Shown here piece by piece: positions 1 through 6,537 of a stretch of 9,520 nucleotides of DNA; positions within the stretch are counted from its first letter, which is position 1, and each line of letters begins with the position of its first letter. Below the pieces are notes generated by a model that saw only the letters and a list, made by a program, of their open reading frames with translations, was not told the origin of the DNA and ran no database searches. The translations under genes were made by a program, and so were the position numbers. Origin of the DNA: CALKCV01 sp964619285. Lineage in GTDB: Bacteria > Cyanobacteriota > Cyanobacteriia > Cyanobacteriales > Microcoleaceae. Location: assembly GCA_964619285.1 (NCBI GenBank), contig CAZUCT010000271.1, positions 1 through 9,520 on the forward strand, in the 5' to 3' direction.

Positions 1-58
1 AGCCGCGTTCTACGGGCAAATTTTTCTGCAAATATTTTTGCATACCTACTTAATTGCT

Positions 59-287
59 AATTGCCCCTGGAGCCATTAACAGCTACTACTTCTGATTTTA
101 AAACATACTTGCGGGGAAAGCCACACCCGGCGATGGCCAGTTTTTTGAGGCTAAAGGATTTTAGCGGGCCAACAGGGGCCATTTTCCGAGGCTCCCTGGC
201 TTGGGCCATTATTCTCAAATGGCCCTTCTTTACTTGGCCCCTAATTCCTAAAATTTTTCGCTCTGCTTGGGCGCTGGGGCCGAATTT
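59..287 (-). ncRNA. Candidate structured leftward RNA (nested hairpins)
   Basis: Several inverted repeats nest in this segment. AGGGGCCA (174-181) pairs with TGGCCCCT (235-242) and encloses GGGCCATT (203-210) paired with AATGGCCC (218-225) around a 7-base loop. GCTAAA (150-155) pairs with TTTAGC (160-165). The ends can close by AATT-GCCCC (59-67) against GGGGC-CG-AATT (276-286) with a two-base bulge. A promoter-like TTGACA/TATAAC lies just to the right on the minus strand, which suggests leftward transcription of about 230 nt. No known RNA family was recognised. It could instead be a non-transcribed repeat element or the remains of one. The pairings are seen; transcription is inferred. Confidence 0.3.
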
Positions 288-289
288 TA

Positions 290-298
290 TGTTATAAT
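290..298 (+). promoter_or_regulatory. Extended -10 element, possible clpS promoter
   Basis: TGTTATAAT is a perfect extended -10 (TGn plus TATAAT). No good -35 is found at 16-18 bases upstream, which extended -10 promoters tolerate. A start near 305 would give clpS a leader of about 225 nt. The element shares its TTATAA bases with the leftward promoter, so the two could be a divergent pair competing for polymerase. Confidence 0.35.
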
Positions 299-320
299 CG
301 CTGCTGTACCAGTTTGTCAA
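291..320 (-). promoter_or_regulatory. Sigma70-like promoter firing leftward
   Basis: On the minus strand, TTGACA (320-315) is followed after 18 bases by TATAAC (296-291), a match of 6/6 and 5/6 to the housekeeping consensus. It would transcribe the hairpin-rich segment to its left. Nothing downstream is a recognised gene, so the assignment rests on the motifs alone. Confidence 0.4.
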
Positions 321-417
321 AATCCTGACAAAAATTTGGTTTAGCTAAAACAAGATTTTTTTCCAGCTTGTCTGCCTTCAAACTAGGGCTTGGAATCAAT
401 TGCTAAAGAGCCGGCCT

Positions 418-460
418 GTGAAACCCGGTAATTCCGGCTTGCGCCGGTTTTCTGAGATAC
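418..460 (+). repeat. Diverged copy of the interspersed hairpin repeat
   Basis: GAAACCCGG (419-427) followed by a small hairpin, CCGGC (434-438) with loop TTGC and GCCGG (443-447), then TTTT and a CTGAGATACT tail. The GAAACCCGG and GATACT ends resemble the hairpin repeats at 851-913 and 4953-4983. It could also act as a weak terminator in the clpS leader. Confidence 0.4.
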
Positions 461-512
461 TAGAAACCTTAAATTAACTCGAAAACCATAAGATAATAAT
501 TAGTAGTAAATC

Positions 513-519
513 AAGGAGG
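513..519 (+). promoter_or_regulatory. Shine-Dalgarno site of clpS
   Basis: AAGGAGG lies 10 bases before the GTG at 530. It is the strongest ribosome site in the window and supports choosing GTG as the start, since no ATG in frame begins the conserved protein. Confidence 0.8.
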
Positions 520-529
520 GGATAGAAGA

Positions 530-817
530 GTGTCTGTCGAGACTATTGAAAAACGTTCAACATCAACAGTCCGTAAGCCTGCACCTCGCTATCGAGTTCT
601 GCTCCATAACGATGAATTTAACAGTATGGAGTATGTGGTGCAGGTGTTGTTACAAACGGTGCCGAGTCTGACTCAACCTCAAGCCGTCAGTATTATGATG
701 GAAGCTCATACCAATGGCATAGCTTTGGTGATTACTTGCGCTTTAGAACACGCCGAGTTCTATTGCGAAACTCTGAACAATCACGGCTTAACCAGCACCA
801 TCGAACCGGATGAATAA
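530..817 (+). CDS. clpS: ATP-dependent Clp protease adaptor ClpS
   Basis: ClpS is the small cytosolic adaptor that binds proteins with destabilising N-terminal residues and hands them to the Clp AAA+ unfoldase (ClpC in cyanobacteria) for degradation by ClpP. The 95-residue product has the family layout: a loose N-terminal tail of about 19 residues rich in Ser/Thr/Lys, then the compact core. The core begins with YRVLLHNDEFNSMEYVVQVL (21-40), whose Asn27/Asp28 and gatekeeper Met33 line the N-degron pocket. His60 in the AHTNG segment is the other conserved pocket residue, and the C-terminal GLTSTIEP matches the family end. The GTG start is fixed by a strong AAGGAGG. It stands alone, with 177 bases of repeat-bearing DNA before the next gene. 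Length and motifs are normal. Confidence 0.96.
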   Translation: MSVETIEKRSTSTVRKPAPRYRVLLHNDEFNSMEYVVQVLLQTVPSLTQPQAVSIMMEAHTNGIALVITCALEHAEFYCETLNNHGLTSTIEPDE

Positions 818-850
818 ATGGTATTGTTAATTGTTAATTGTTACCGATTA

Positions 851-913
851 AGAAACCAGGTTTTTTGAAAAAACCTGGTTTCTGGGATAATAAAAAACCT
901 GGTTTCTGGGATA
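851..913 (+). repeat. Interspersed hairpin repeat with duplicated arm
   Basis: AGAAACCAGGTTTTTT (851-866) and AAAAAACCTGGTTTCT (868-883) form a perfect 16-bp inverted repeat around one G. The right arm with its GGGATA tail (868-889) recurs as a direct repeat at 892-913. It lies 34 bases after the clpS stop. The A/T-flanked GC stem could end transcription, but related copies at 418-460 and 4953-4983 suggest an interspersed repeat family. Confidence 0.75.
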
Positions 914-994
914 CTAAAAAACTGAGTTTTCACGCCAATTACTTGACTGGCTTCCTAGCAATTAGCTATTAGCAATTTTTTTTTAATTTTAACG

Positions 995-1870
995 ATGCTT
1001 AAATTAAATTTAGGCTTTATAGCCAATTACCCGGCCCCACTAAGGCTGGGAATTTTTGTTTTGACTTTACTTTTAATCTGGTTGCCCTTTACAGTGCCTA
1101 TTTATTGGTTAGAAACAGATGCTAATAAAATTAATATTTTAACTCTTTCTCTTCTTTATATAGAATTTATTTTTTTGCTCAAATATTGGGGCAAACATAT
1201 TTACAAACAACCTCAATTATTGCAGAGTTACGGTTTAGAAATAAGCTGGCAAAATTGCCAATTTTTATTCAAAGGTTTAATCATTGGTTTATTGAGTTTA
1301 TTGGCCTTATTTCTCTTACAAGGAATTTTAGGATGGGTAGTCTGGCAGCCGCCGCCAAGTCAGTTATGGCGGTATATTTTAGAAGGTTTGTTAGTAGCTT
1401 GTGGCTTGGGTTTTGCAGAAGAATTGCTCTTTCGAGGTTGGTTGCTGGACGAGTTAGAACGAGATTACGATTTGAAAGTGGCTTTATGGGTTAGCAGCTT
1501 AATTTTTGCCCTGCTACATTTTATTAAACCAGTGGCAGAAATTATCCGCACTTTGCCAGAGTTTCCCGCCTTGTTTTTGTTAGGTTTAATTTTGGTTTGG
1601 GCGAAACGTTCCACTGTAAGAAATTCCCTTAACCAAACTGTTAGGAAAAAACCAGCACTCCTGGGAATGCCAATGGGGCTTCATGCTGGTTTGATTTGGG
1701 GATTCTATATTATTAATGTAGGAGAACTGGTGGAAGATTCCGGCACAGTTTCCCCAGTAATAGTTAGTGTCGATCGCCCTTTAGCTGGTATTATGGGGTT
1801 ATTGTTTTTAAGCGCGATCGCCCTCTGGATGCGCCAACTTGTAGTTCGTAGTAATCGCTTCAGCGATTAA
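995..1870 (+). CDS. CPBP-family intramembrane metalloprotease
   Basis: This is a multi-pass membrane protein of the CPBP (CAAX prenyl endopeptidase/bacteriocin-processing, 'Abi') family. The three family motifs are present: EELLFRGW with Glu142, Glu143 and Arg147; FALLH ending in His175; and GLHAG with His230. These are expected to hold the catalytic metal within the bilayer. Hydrophobic stretches near residues 18-38, 46-65, 90-114, 127-141, 162-177, 190-203 and about 262-279 give roughly seven to eight membrane spans. The substrate cannot be told; the family includes prenyl-protein proteases, bacteriocin self-immunity proteins and anti-sigma factor proteases. There is no clear Shine-Dalgarno site before the ATG at 995. 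The last six residues (SNRFSD) and the TAA stop are encoded by the first unit of the repeat array at 1844, so the native C-terminus was probably altered by repeat insertion. Confidence 0.9.
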   Translation: MLKLNLGFIANYPAPLRLGIFVLTLLLIWLPFTVPIYWLETDANKINILTLSLLYIEFIFLLKYWGKHIYKQPQLLQSYGLEISWQNCQFLFKGLIIGLLSLLALFLLQGILGWVVWQPPPSQLWRYILEGLLVACGLGFAEELLFRGWLLDELERDYDLKVALWVSSLIFALLHFIKPVAEIIRTLPEFPALFLLGLILVWAKRSTVRNSLNQTVRKKPALLGMPMGLHAGLIWGFYIINVGELVEDSGTVSPVIVSVDRPLAGIMGLLFLSAIALWMRQLVVRSNRFSD

Positions 1871-1975
1871 AAAAGTTCGTAGTAATCGCTTCAGCGATTA
1901 AAAAAGTTCGTAGTAATCGCTTCAGCGATTAAAAAAGTTCGTAGTAATCGCTTCAGCGATTAAAAAAGTTCGTAG
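1844..1975 (+). repeat. Palindromic tandem array, 31-bp period, four units
   Basis: Four complete units start at 1844, 1875, 1906 and 1937, with a partial fifth at 1968. Each reads GTTCGTAGT, then the palindrome AATCGCTTCAGCGATT (7-bp arms, TC centre), then A6. The units look identical, so there are no unique spacers and this is not CRISPR. The first unit encodes the end and stop of the CPBP gene, and the array fills almost all the gap to uvrC. The same family occurs, mostly inverted, at 4886, 7710 and 9385. Confidence 0.92.
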
Positions 1976-1992
1976 CTCGCGTTTTTAAAAGT

Positions 1993-3870
1993 ATGAAAAA
2001 CACCTCTTTACCCCTAATAAAAAACCCCGATCGCTTAAAAAACTTGCTCGCAGAAATTCCCCAGACACCGGGAGTTTATCTAATGAAAGACGAGAGCGAT
2101 CGCCTCCTTTATATCGGCAAATCAAAAAAACTCCGGTCCCGAGTTCGGTCTTATTTTAGTGACGGGAAAAACCACAGCCACCGCATCAGTTTAATGGTGC
2201 AACAAATCGCCGATATCGAATTAATTATCACGGACACGGAAGCGGAAGCTTTAGCGTTAGAAGCCAATCTTATCAAACAACATCAACCTTATTTTAACGT
2301 ACTCTTAAAAGACGATAAAAAATATCCCTATCTTTGCATTACTTGGTCGGAAGATTACCCCAGAATTTTTATTACTCGCAAGCGGAAAAAAGGAAAAGCA
2401 AAAGACCGCTATTACGGTCCTTATGTAGATACTCGTTTGTTGCGGCAAACTTTGCATTTAGTCAAACGCATTTTTCCCCTGCGGCAGCGTCCTCGACCTC
2501 TGTTTAAAGACCGCCCCTGTTTGAACTACGATATCGGTCGCTGCCCCGGAGTTTGTCAAAATTTGATTTCTCCAGAAGACTACCATCAAATAATCCAAAA
2601 AGTGGGGATGATTTTTCAAGGTCGTTCTGGGGAATTAATCGATATTTTAAAAGTGCAAATGGAGAAAGAAGCGGAGGCGCTGAATTTTGAAAAAGCGGCA
2701 CTTATTCGCGACCAAATCTCGGGTTTAAAATCTCTGAACGCCGAACAAAAAGTGTCTTTACCCGACGATAGAGTATCCAGAGATGCGATTGCTTTAGCCG
2801 CTAACGAACGAACGGCTTCGGTTCAGCTATTCCAAATTCGGGCGGGTCAATTGGTAGGAAGGCTGGGTTTTTTTGCAGAAGTTCCTACTGTTGCTGGGGA
2901 AGAAACTCCGGCTACCAAAGAAGAATTGGCAGCGATTTTGCAGCGAGTTTTAGAAGAACATTATCAGACTGTAGATGGGGTAGAAATTCCGACAGAAGTT
3001 GTCGTCCAATACGAACTTCCAGAAGCTGAAATGTTGGCGGGTTGGTTGAGGGAAAAGAAGGGAAAAAAAGTGGAAATTATCGCTCCCAAAAAACAGCAAA
3101 AGGCCGATTTAATCGATATGGTAGAAAAGAACGCGGAGAGGGAACTGGCGAGGTTGCAAGAAACTCGCTGTCGCAACTATCAAGCGATGGAAGATTTGGC
3201 AGAACTTTTGGATTTGCCGGAGTTACCCCGTCGCATCGAAGGTTACGATATTTCCCACATCCAAGGTTCCGATGCGGTAGCTTCCAGGGTAGTATTTATC
3301 GACGGTTTGCCGGCGAAACAACACTACCGACATTATAAGATAAAAAACCCGGAAGTAACTGCGGGGCATTCCGACGACTTTGCCAGTATGGCGGAGGTGA
3401 TTAAACGTCGGTTTCGGGATGGGGAAAATGCGACGGATAAACCGGATTTGGTAATGGTGGATGGGGGGAAAGGTCAACTTTCGGCGGCGGTGGGGGTGTT
3501 GGCAGAATTGAATTTATTGGAGGAGATAAAAATTGTGGGTTTGGCAAAACAAAGGGAAGAGATTTTTCTGCCCGGGGAGTCTCTGCCAGCGAGAAGCGAT
3601 CGCGAACAACCGGGGGTTCAATTATTGCGTCGGTTGCGAGACGAGGCCCATCGGTTCGCGGTGAGTTTCCATCGGGATAAACGCAGTCAAAGAATGAAGC
3701 GATCGCGTTTGGATGAAATTCCCGGTTTGGGTTTTGAACGACAAAAGCAATTGTTGGCTCATTTTCATTCGGTGGATTATATTAGAATTGCCACTCCCGA
3801 ACAACTAAGGGAAGTTCCCGGCATCGGCCCCCATTTGGCAAAAGAGGTGTACAATTATTTTCATCCCTAA
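1993..3870 (+). CDS. uvrC: UvrABC excinuclease subunit C
   Basis: UvrC makes the two incisions flanking a DNA lesion in nucleotide excision repair, acting in the cytosol on the UvrB-DNA complex. The 625-residue product is full length. It has an N-terminal GIY-YIG nuclease (GVY 27-29, YIG 40-42, catalytic Glu90 in LEANLIK) for the 3' cut; a Cys-rich segment (Cys176, Cys184, Cys188); a UVR motif near 217-250 that binds UvrB; an RNase H-like nuclease for the 5' cut with Asp419 (GYDISH), Asp490 (VDGGKGQ) and His553 (DEAHRF); and a C-terminal double helix-hairpin-helix (about 573-625: IPGLG, VPGIG). The usual first Cys of the four-Cys cluster is absent: the segment reads FPLRQRPRPLF where many homologues have Cys. 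No Shine-Dalgarno site is visible before the ATG, which lies 18 bases past the last repeat fragment. Confidence 0.98.
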   Translation: MKNTSLPLIKNPDRLKNLLAEIPQTPGVYLMKDESDRLLYIGKSKKLRSRVRSYFSDGKNHSHRISLMVQQIADIELIITDTEAEALALEANLIKQHQPYFNVLLKDDKKYPYLCITWSEDYPRIFITRKRKKGKAKDRYYGPYVDTRLLRQTLHLVKRIFPLRQRPRPLFKDRPCLNYDIGRCPGVCQNLISPEDYHQIIQKVGMIFQGRSGELIDILKVQMEKEAEALNFEKAALIRDQISGLKSLNAEQKVSLPDDRVSRDAIALAANERTASVQLFQIRAGQLVGRLGFFAEVPTVAGEETPATKEELAAILQRVLEEHYQTVDGVEIPTEVVVQYELPEAEMLAGWLREKKGKKVEIIAPKKQQKADLIDMVEKNAERELARLQETRCRNYQAMEDLAELLDLPELPRRIEGYDISHIQGSDAVASRVVFIDGLPAKQHYRHYKIKNPEVTAGHSDDFASMAEVIKRRFRDGENATDKPDLVMVDGGKGQLSAAVGVLAELNLLEEIKIVGLAKQREEIFLPGESLPARSDREQPGVQLLRRLRDEAHRFAVSFHRDKRSQRMKRSRLDEIPGLGFERQKQLLAHFHSVDYIRIATPEQLREVPGIGPHLAKEVYNYFHP

Positions 3871-3877
3871 TTAATAT

Positions 3878-3954
3878 CTCATACTCATACTCATACTCAT
3901 GCTCATACTCCCAAAAGTATTTTTTTTGAGTAAGAGTAAGAGTATGAGTATGAG
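3878..3954. repeat. Inverted pair of hexamer tandem repeats
   Basis: The left arm (3878-3910) is a run of about five CTCATA-type hexamers. The right arm (3928-3954) is its complement, GAGTAAGAGTAAGAGTATGA and on. The two can fold into a stem of about 27 bp with a few mismatches around a 17-base loop that includes a T-run. It begins 8 bases after the uvrC stop, so it could act as a 3' hairpin or terminator for uvrC. Confidence 0.8.
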
Positions 3955-3996
3955 GTTGCAAAGCTAATCTGAAATGAACCCACCATTTTAGCTGGT

Positions 3997-4017
3997 CTAA
4001 TACTAATACTCATACTC
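3997..4017 (+). repeat. Third hexamer-like run touching the SDR start
   Basis: CTAATACTAATACTCATACT and one more C form a short run of ACTAAT/ACTCAT units. It ends five bases before the ATG at 4023 and takes the place where a Shine-Dalgarno site would lie. It is the same sequence type as the left arm at 3878-3910. Confidence 0.6.
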
Positions 4018-4022
4018 AAAAA

Positions 4023-4889
4023 ATGAAAATAGCAATAATAGGTTGTGGATACGTTGGAGGAGCGATCGCCCGTAGGTGGAGTAACGAAGGTCATACAGTC
4101 ACCGTCACTACCACCACCCCAGCTCGCCTGCCGGAATTAAAACAAATAGCAGCTCGGGCGTGGACGGTGAAAGGCAACGACTTTAGTGCGTTGATGCAAG
4201 TTCTAGCAGAACAAGAGGTAGTATTGTTAAGCGTGGGGGCTCCCTCTCCCGCCGACTACAGAGATAGTTATTTAGTAACTGCCACCAACTTGCTCGCCGC
4301 TCTAGAAGAAAGTCCCACCGTCAAGCAGGTAATCTATACTAGCAGCTATTCGGTCTATGGCGACCAAAAGGGCAAGTGGGTGAACGAAAATTCCCCGGTC
4401 AACCTCGCCAACGAAAAAGACGAAATTCTTTACAAGACAGAACGGGTATTGTTAGCGGCGGGGAGTCAGTTTCCAGACGCTTTTTTTGCTTCGGGAAATG
4501 AAGAAAACCGTCGAAGGGTATGCGTTTTGCGTCTGGGAGGAATTTACGGCCCGGGGCGGGGGTTAGATCGGATTTTCGGTCGCATCGCGGGTAAAACTCG
4601 TCCCGGCACTGGGGAATATTTCACCAATTGGGTGCATTTGGATGATATCGTTGGGGCGCTAGAGTTTGCGCGGGCAAACGAGTTGGAAGGGGTTTATAAT
4701 GTAGTTGGCGACGTGCCGGCGATGGGGCGGGAGTTAGTCGAGGCGGTATGCGATCGCTACAATTTGCCCCAGGTTTCTTGGGAGCCATCTCAACCAGATA
4801 CGCGAACCTTAAACGTTAAAGTCTCGAACCAGAAGTTAAAAGCGCAAGGTTTCGAGTTCCTTCATCCCGAAGTCATGTCAAGTTTGTAG
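4023..4889 (+). CDS. SDR-family NAD(P)-dependent oxidoreductase/epimerase-like protein
   Basis: This 288-residue soluble protein is an extended-type short-chain dehydrogenase/reductase relative, closest in style to YeeZ-like proteins. The N-terminus carries the dinucleotide-binding loop GCGYVG (7-12) right after the first strand. TSSYSVYG (106-113) is the strand-5 Ser region, RLGGIYGPGRG is the family segment after the active site, and NWVHLDDIVGAL is the typical HxDD turn. The usual catalytic YxxxK reads YKTER (137-141), so the Lys is replaced by Arg, which may mean weak or different catalysis. The substrate cannot be named. No Shine-Dalgarno site precedes the ATG; hexamer repeats lie there instead. 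The stop TAG at 4887-4889 is part of a palindromic repeat copy. There is no operon partner. Confidence 0.85.
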   Translation: MKIAIIGCGYVGGAIARRWSNEGHTVTVTTTTPARLPELKQIAARAWTVKGNDFSALMQVLAEQEVVLLSVGAPSPADYRDSYLVTATNLLAALEESPTVKQVIYTSSYSVYGDQKGKWVNENSPVNLANEKDEILYKTERVLLAAGSQFPDAFFASGNEENRRRVCVLRLGGIYGPGRGLDRIFGRIAGKTRPGTGEYFTNWVHLDDIVGALEFARANELEGVYNVVGDVPAMGRELVEAVCDRYNLPQVSWEPSQPDTRTLNVKVSNQKLKAQGFEFLHPEVMSSL

Positions 4890-4906
4890 TAATCGCTTTA
4901 GCGATT
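4886..4906 (+). repeat. Solitary palindromic repeat at the SDR stop codon
   Basis: GTAGT followed by AATCGCTTTAGCGATT (4891-4906) is one copy of the family seen at 1844, with a one-base change at the centre. Its GTAG provides the stop codon of the SDR gene. Confidence 0.8.
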
Positions 4907-4952
4907 GTAGATTGTAGTGCCCGCAGCGCACCACTCCATTTTTGGTATCCCA

Positions 4953-4983
4953 GAAACCCGGTTTTTCCAAAAAACCGGGTTTC
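4953..4983 (+). repeat. Interspersed hairpin repeat before the ATPase gene
   Basis: GAAACCCGGTTTTT (4953-4966) and AAAAACCGGGTTTC (4970-4983) form a perfect 14-bp inverted repeat with a three-base loop. GGTATCC just before it matches, in reverse, the GGGATA tail of the copies at 851-913. It could end transcription from the SDR gene and so set off the ATPase pair. Confidence 0.75.
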
Positions 4984-5047
4984 ACAGACGCGCTCTCTAC
5001 TGCTTTATTTGTGGTAAATTAAAAATCAGTTATCAAAAATCTCGATT

Positions 5048-6535
5048 ATGCTAACTCGATTAAAAGTTTCTGGTTTTAAAAACCTGGTAGATGTTGATGT
5101 TCGCTTTGGGCCGTTCGCTTGCGTGGCAGGGGCAAACGGCACCGGCAAATCTAATCTCTTCGATGGGATTAGATTTTTGAGCGCCCTGGCGGACCTGCCA
5201 TTAATAGAAGCGGCTTTATCCGTCCGGGATGAAAGCGGCAAAACAGGGGACGTGCGGAGCTTGTTTCATCGGGTGGGAGAGCAATGCGATGAGGAAATGT
5301 CTTTTGAAGCTGAGATGATAGTGCCGTCTGAGGGAACGGACGACCTCGGACAGCTTGCTAAAGCTAGCATTACCTTTTTGCGGTATTGCGTGACCCTAGC
5401 TTATAGAGGAGGCGATCGCTCGGGCTCGCCGGGAATGCTACAGCTACTCAAAGAAGAATTAGTAGGTATCCCGAGGGATGAAGCCGAGAAAAATTTATTG
5501 TTCCAACATAGTTCGCGCTGGCGCAGTTCTGTCGTTCGCGGCGATTTGCCATCGCTATTTATCTCCACCAAGGGCGAGCTAACAAACGCTATTATCGAAT
5601 TGCATCGAGATGGAGGCAACGGCAGAAGTTTATCGCGTCCGGCGATCGAGCTACCTCGCACCGTGCTTTCGGCTATTAACGGGGCTGAAAATCCCACGGC
5701 ATTGCTAGCGAGGCGCGAAATGCAGTCTTGGCGTTTGTTACATTTAGAACCTTCTTGTTTGCGGCAACCAGACAAATTTAGCGCCCCCACCAAAATAGCT
5801 AGCGATGGCAAACATCTCGCCGCCGCGCTTTACCATTTAGCGCGAACTTTTAAGGCTCCCCATTTGGACGGGCAATCTAAGGATGAAGTTGCCGAAGCTG
5901 TTTATGCCGAAATTGCTAATCGTCTGGCACAACTTATTGAGGGTGTAGATAAAGTCTGGATAGATCGCGACGAGGGACGGGAGCTTTTAACTTTAATGAT
6001 GAAAAGTCGAGACGGTACGTCCTATCCAGCAAGGATACTGTCTGATGGAACTATGCGGTTTTTAGCGCTAGCTGTACTGGAATTAGACTTAGAAGCGCAA
6101 GAACTTCTTTGTGTAGAAGAGCCAGAAAACGGCATCCATCCAGAGCGGGTTCCGAAGATGCTAGAACTGCTACAAGATATGGTTACTGATGTTGACGAGG
6201 AGAGCGACTGCGATAATCCCCTTCGTCAGGTCATTATTAACACTCACTCCCCTGCGGTGGTGATGCAAGTAGCCGATGATAGTCTTTTAATTGCTGAAAC
6301 TAGAGAGATAGTGCGCGATGGAGAACGGTTCAAAGGAGCATTTTTCAGTTGCTTGCCCGACACTTGGCGCTCAAAAGCGATGCCAGAGGGAGTAATGGCT
6401 TTAGGAAACTTGCTGATTTATTCTAATCCTTATGCGATCGAGCAACCAGAGCTAGCTCTTAACGAAGATTCTCCCAGAAGAAGGGTTATAGACCGAAAAG
6501 ACACCCGCAGAATCTTACTCCAACTGGAGGATTAG
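5048..6535 (+). CDS. AAA/ABC-type ATPase (AAA_21/OLD-like), first gene of a two-gene cassette
   Basis: A 495-residue ATPase of the SMC/ABC-like AAA_21/AAA15 group, to which OLD, PARIS AriA and AbiL-type defence ATPases belong. It opens with LTRLKVSGFKNL, the usual first strand of this group. The P-loop is GANGTGKS (28-35), a signature-like LSDGT is at 331-335, the Walker B is LLCVEEPE (353-360) with catalytic Glu358, and the switch His is His400 in INTHSP. The middle (about 60-320) is a helical insert without a recognisable fold. No nuclease domain is fused, unlike classic OLD; that role may fall to the next gene, whose start lies two bases past this stop. HIP1 octamers inside the gene (e.g. 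near 5412) suggest long residence in a cyanobacterium. The fold is secure. A defence role is inference from gene pairing, and the exact subfamily is not determined. Confidence 0.9.
   Translation: MLTRLKVSGFKNLVDVDVRFGPFACVAGANGTGKSNLFDGIRFLSALADLPLIEAALSVRDESGKTGDVRSLFHRVGEQCDEEMSFEAEMIVPSEGTDDLGQLAKASITFLRYCVTLAYRGGDRSGSPGMLQLLKEELVGIPRDEAEKNLLFQHSSRWRSSVVRGDLPSLFISTKGELTNAIIELHRDGGNGRSLSRPAIELPRTVLSAINGAENPTALLARREMQSWRLLHLEPSCLRQPDKFSAPTKIASDGKHLAAALYHLARTFKAPHLDGQSKDEVAEAVYAEIANRLAQLIEGVDKVWIDRDEGRELLTLMMKSRDGTSYPARILSDGTMRFLALAVLELDLEAQELLCVEEPENGIHPERVPKMLELLQDMVTDVDEESDCDNPLRQVIINTHSPAVVMQVADDSLLIAETREIVRDGERFKGAFFSCLPDTWRSKAMPEGVMALGNLLIYSNPYAIEQPELALNEDSPRRRVIDRKDTRRILLQLED
6526..6530 (+). 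promoter_or_regulatory. Shine-Dalgarno site of the TOPRIM-like gene, inside the ATPase gene
   Basis: GGAGG lies 7 bases before the ATG at 6538 and within the last codons of the ATPase gene. The stop-start gap is two bases, so translation of the two genes is probably coupled. Confidence 0.7.
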
Positions 6536-6537
6536 AA

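Larger units (their letters stand above)
1..529. other. Gene-poor leader region upstream of clpS
   Basis: No convincing protein gene is seen. Two overlapping short open frames, 61-297 (+) and 57-320 (-), mirror each other over the same GC-rich patch, and neither product is recognisable. The minus frame would start at a TTG that lies inside a promoter-like -35 hexamer. The first 60 bases are open for a short way in several frames and could be the tail of an upstream gene, but nothing decides this. The segment from about 59 to 287 is rich in nested inverted repeats (separate entry). Positions 418-460 hold a diverged copy of the interspersed hairpin repeat, and 290-320 carry promoter-like motifs. 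Confidence 0.6.

Noticed and set aside
61..297. 78-residue plus-strand protein
   Set aside because: There is no ribosome site, the product is not recognisable, and it overlaps the opposite frame and the inverted repeats.
57..320. 87-residue minus-strand protein starting at TTG
   Set aside because: The TTG lies inside the TTGACA promoter-like hexamer, the product is unrecognised, and the same bases are explained by hairpins. A small protein from an inner ATG at 209 cannot be fully excluded.
1844..1975. CRISPR array
   Set aside because: The period is regular, but the whole unit repeats, including the part that would be the spacer. There are no unique spacers and no cas genes.
5009..5036. TTGTGG/TATCAA promoter before the ATPase
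   Set aside because: The match to consensus is weak, and it would leave only about five bases of leader before the ATG.
5401..5811. 136-residue open frame on the minus strand
   Set aside because: It is antisense to the middle of the ATPase gene, with no ribosome site and no recognisable domain.
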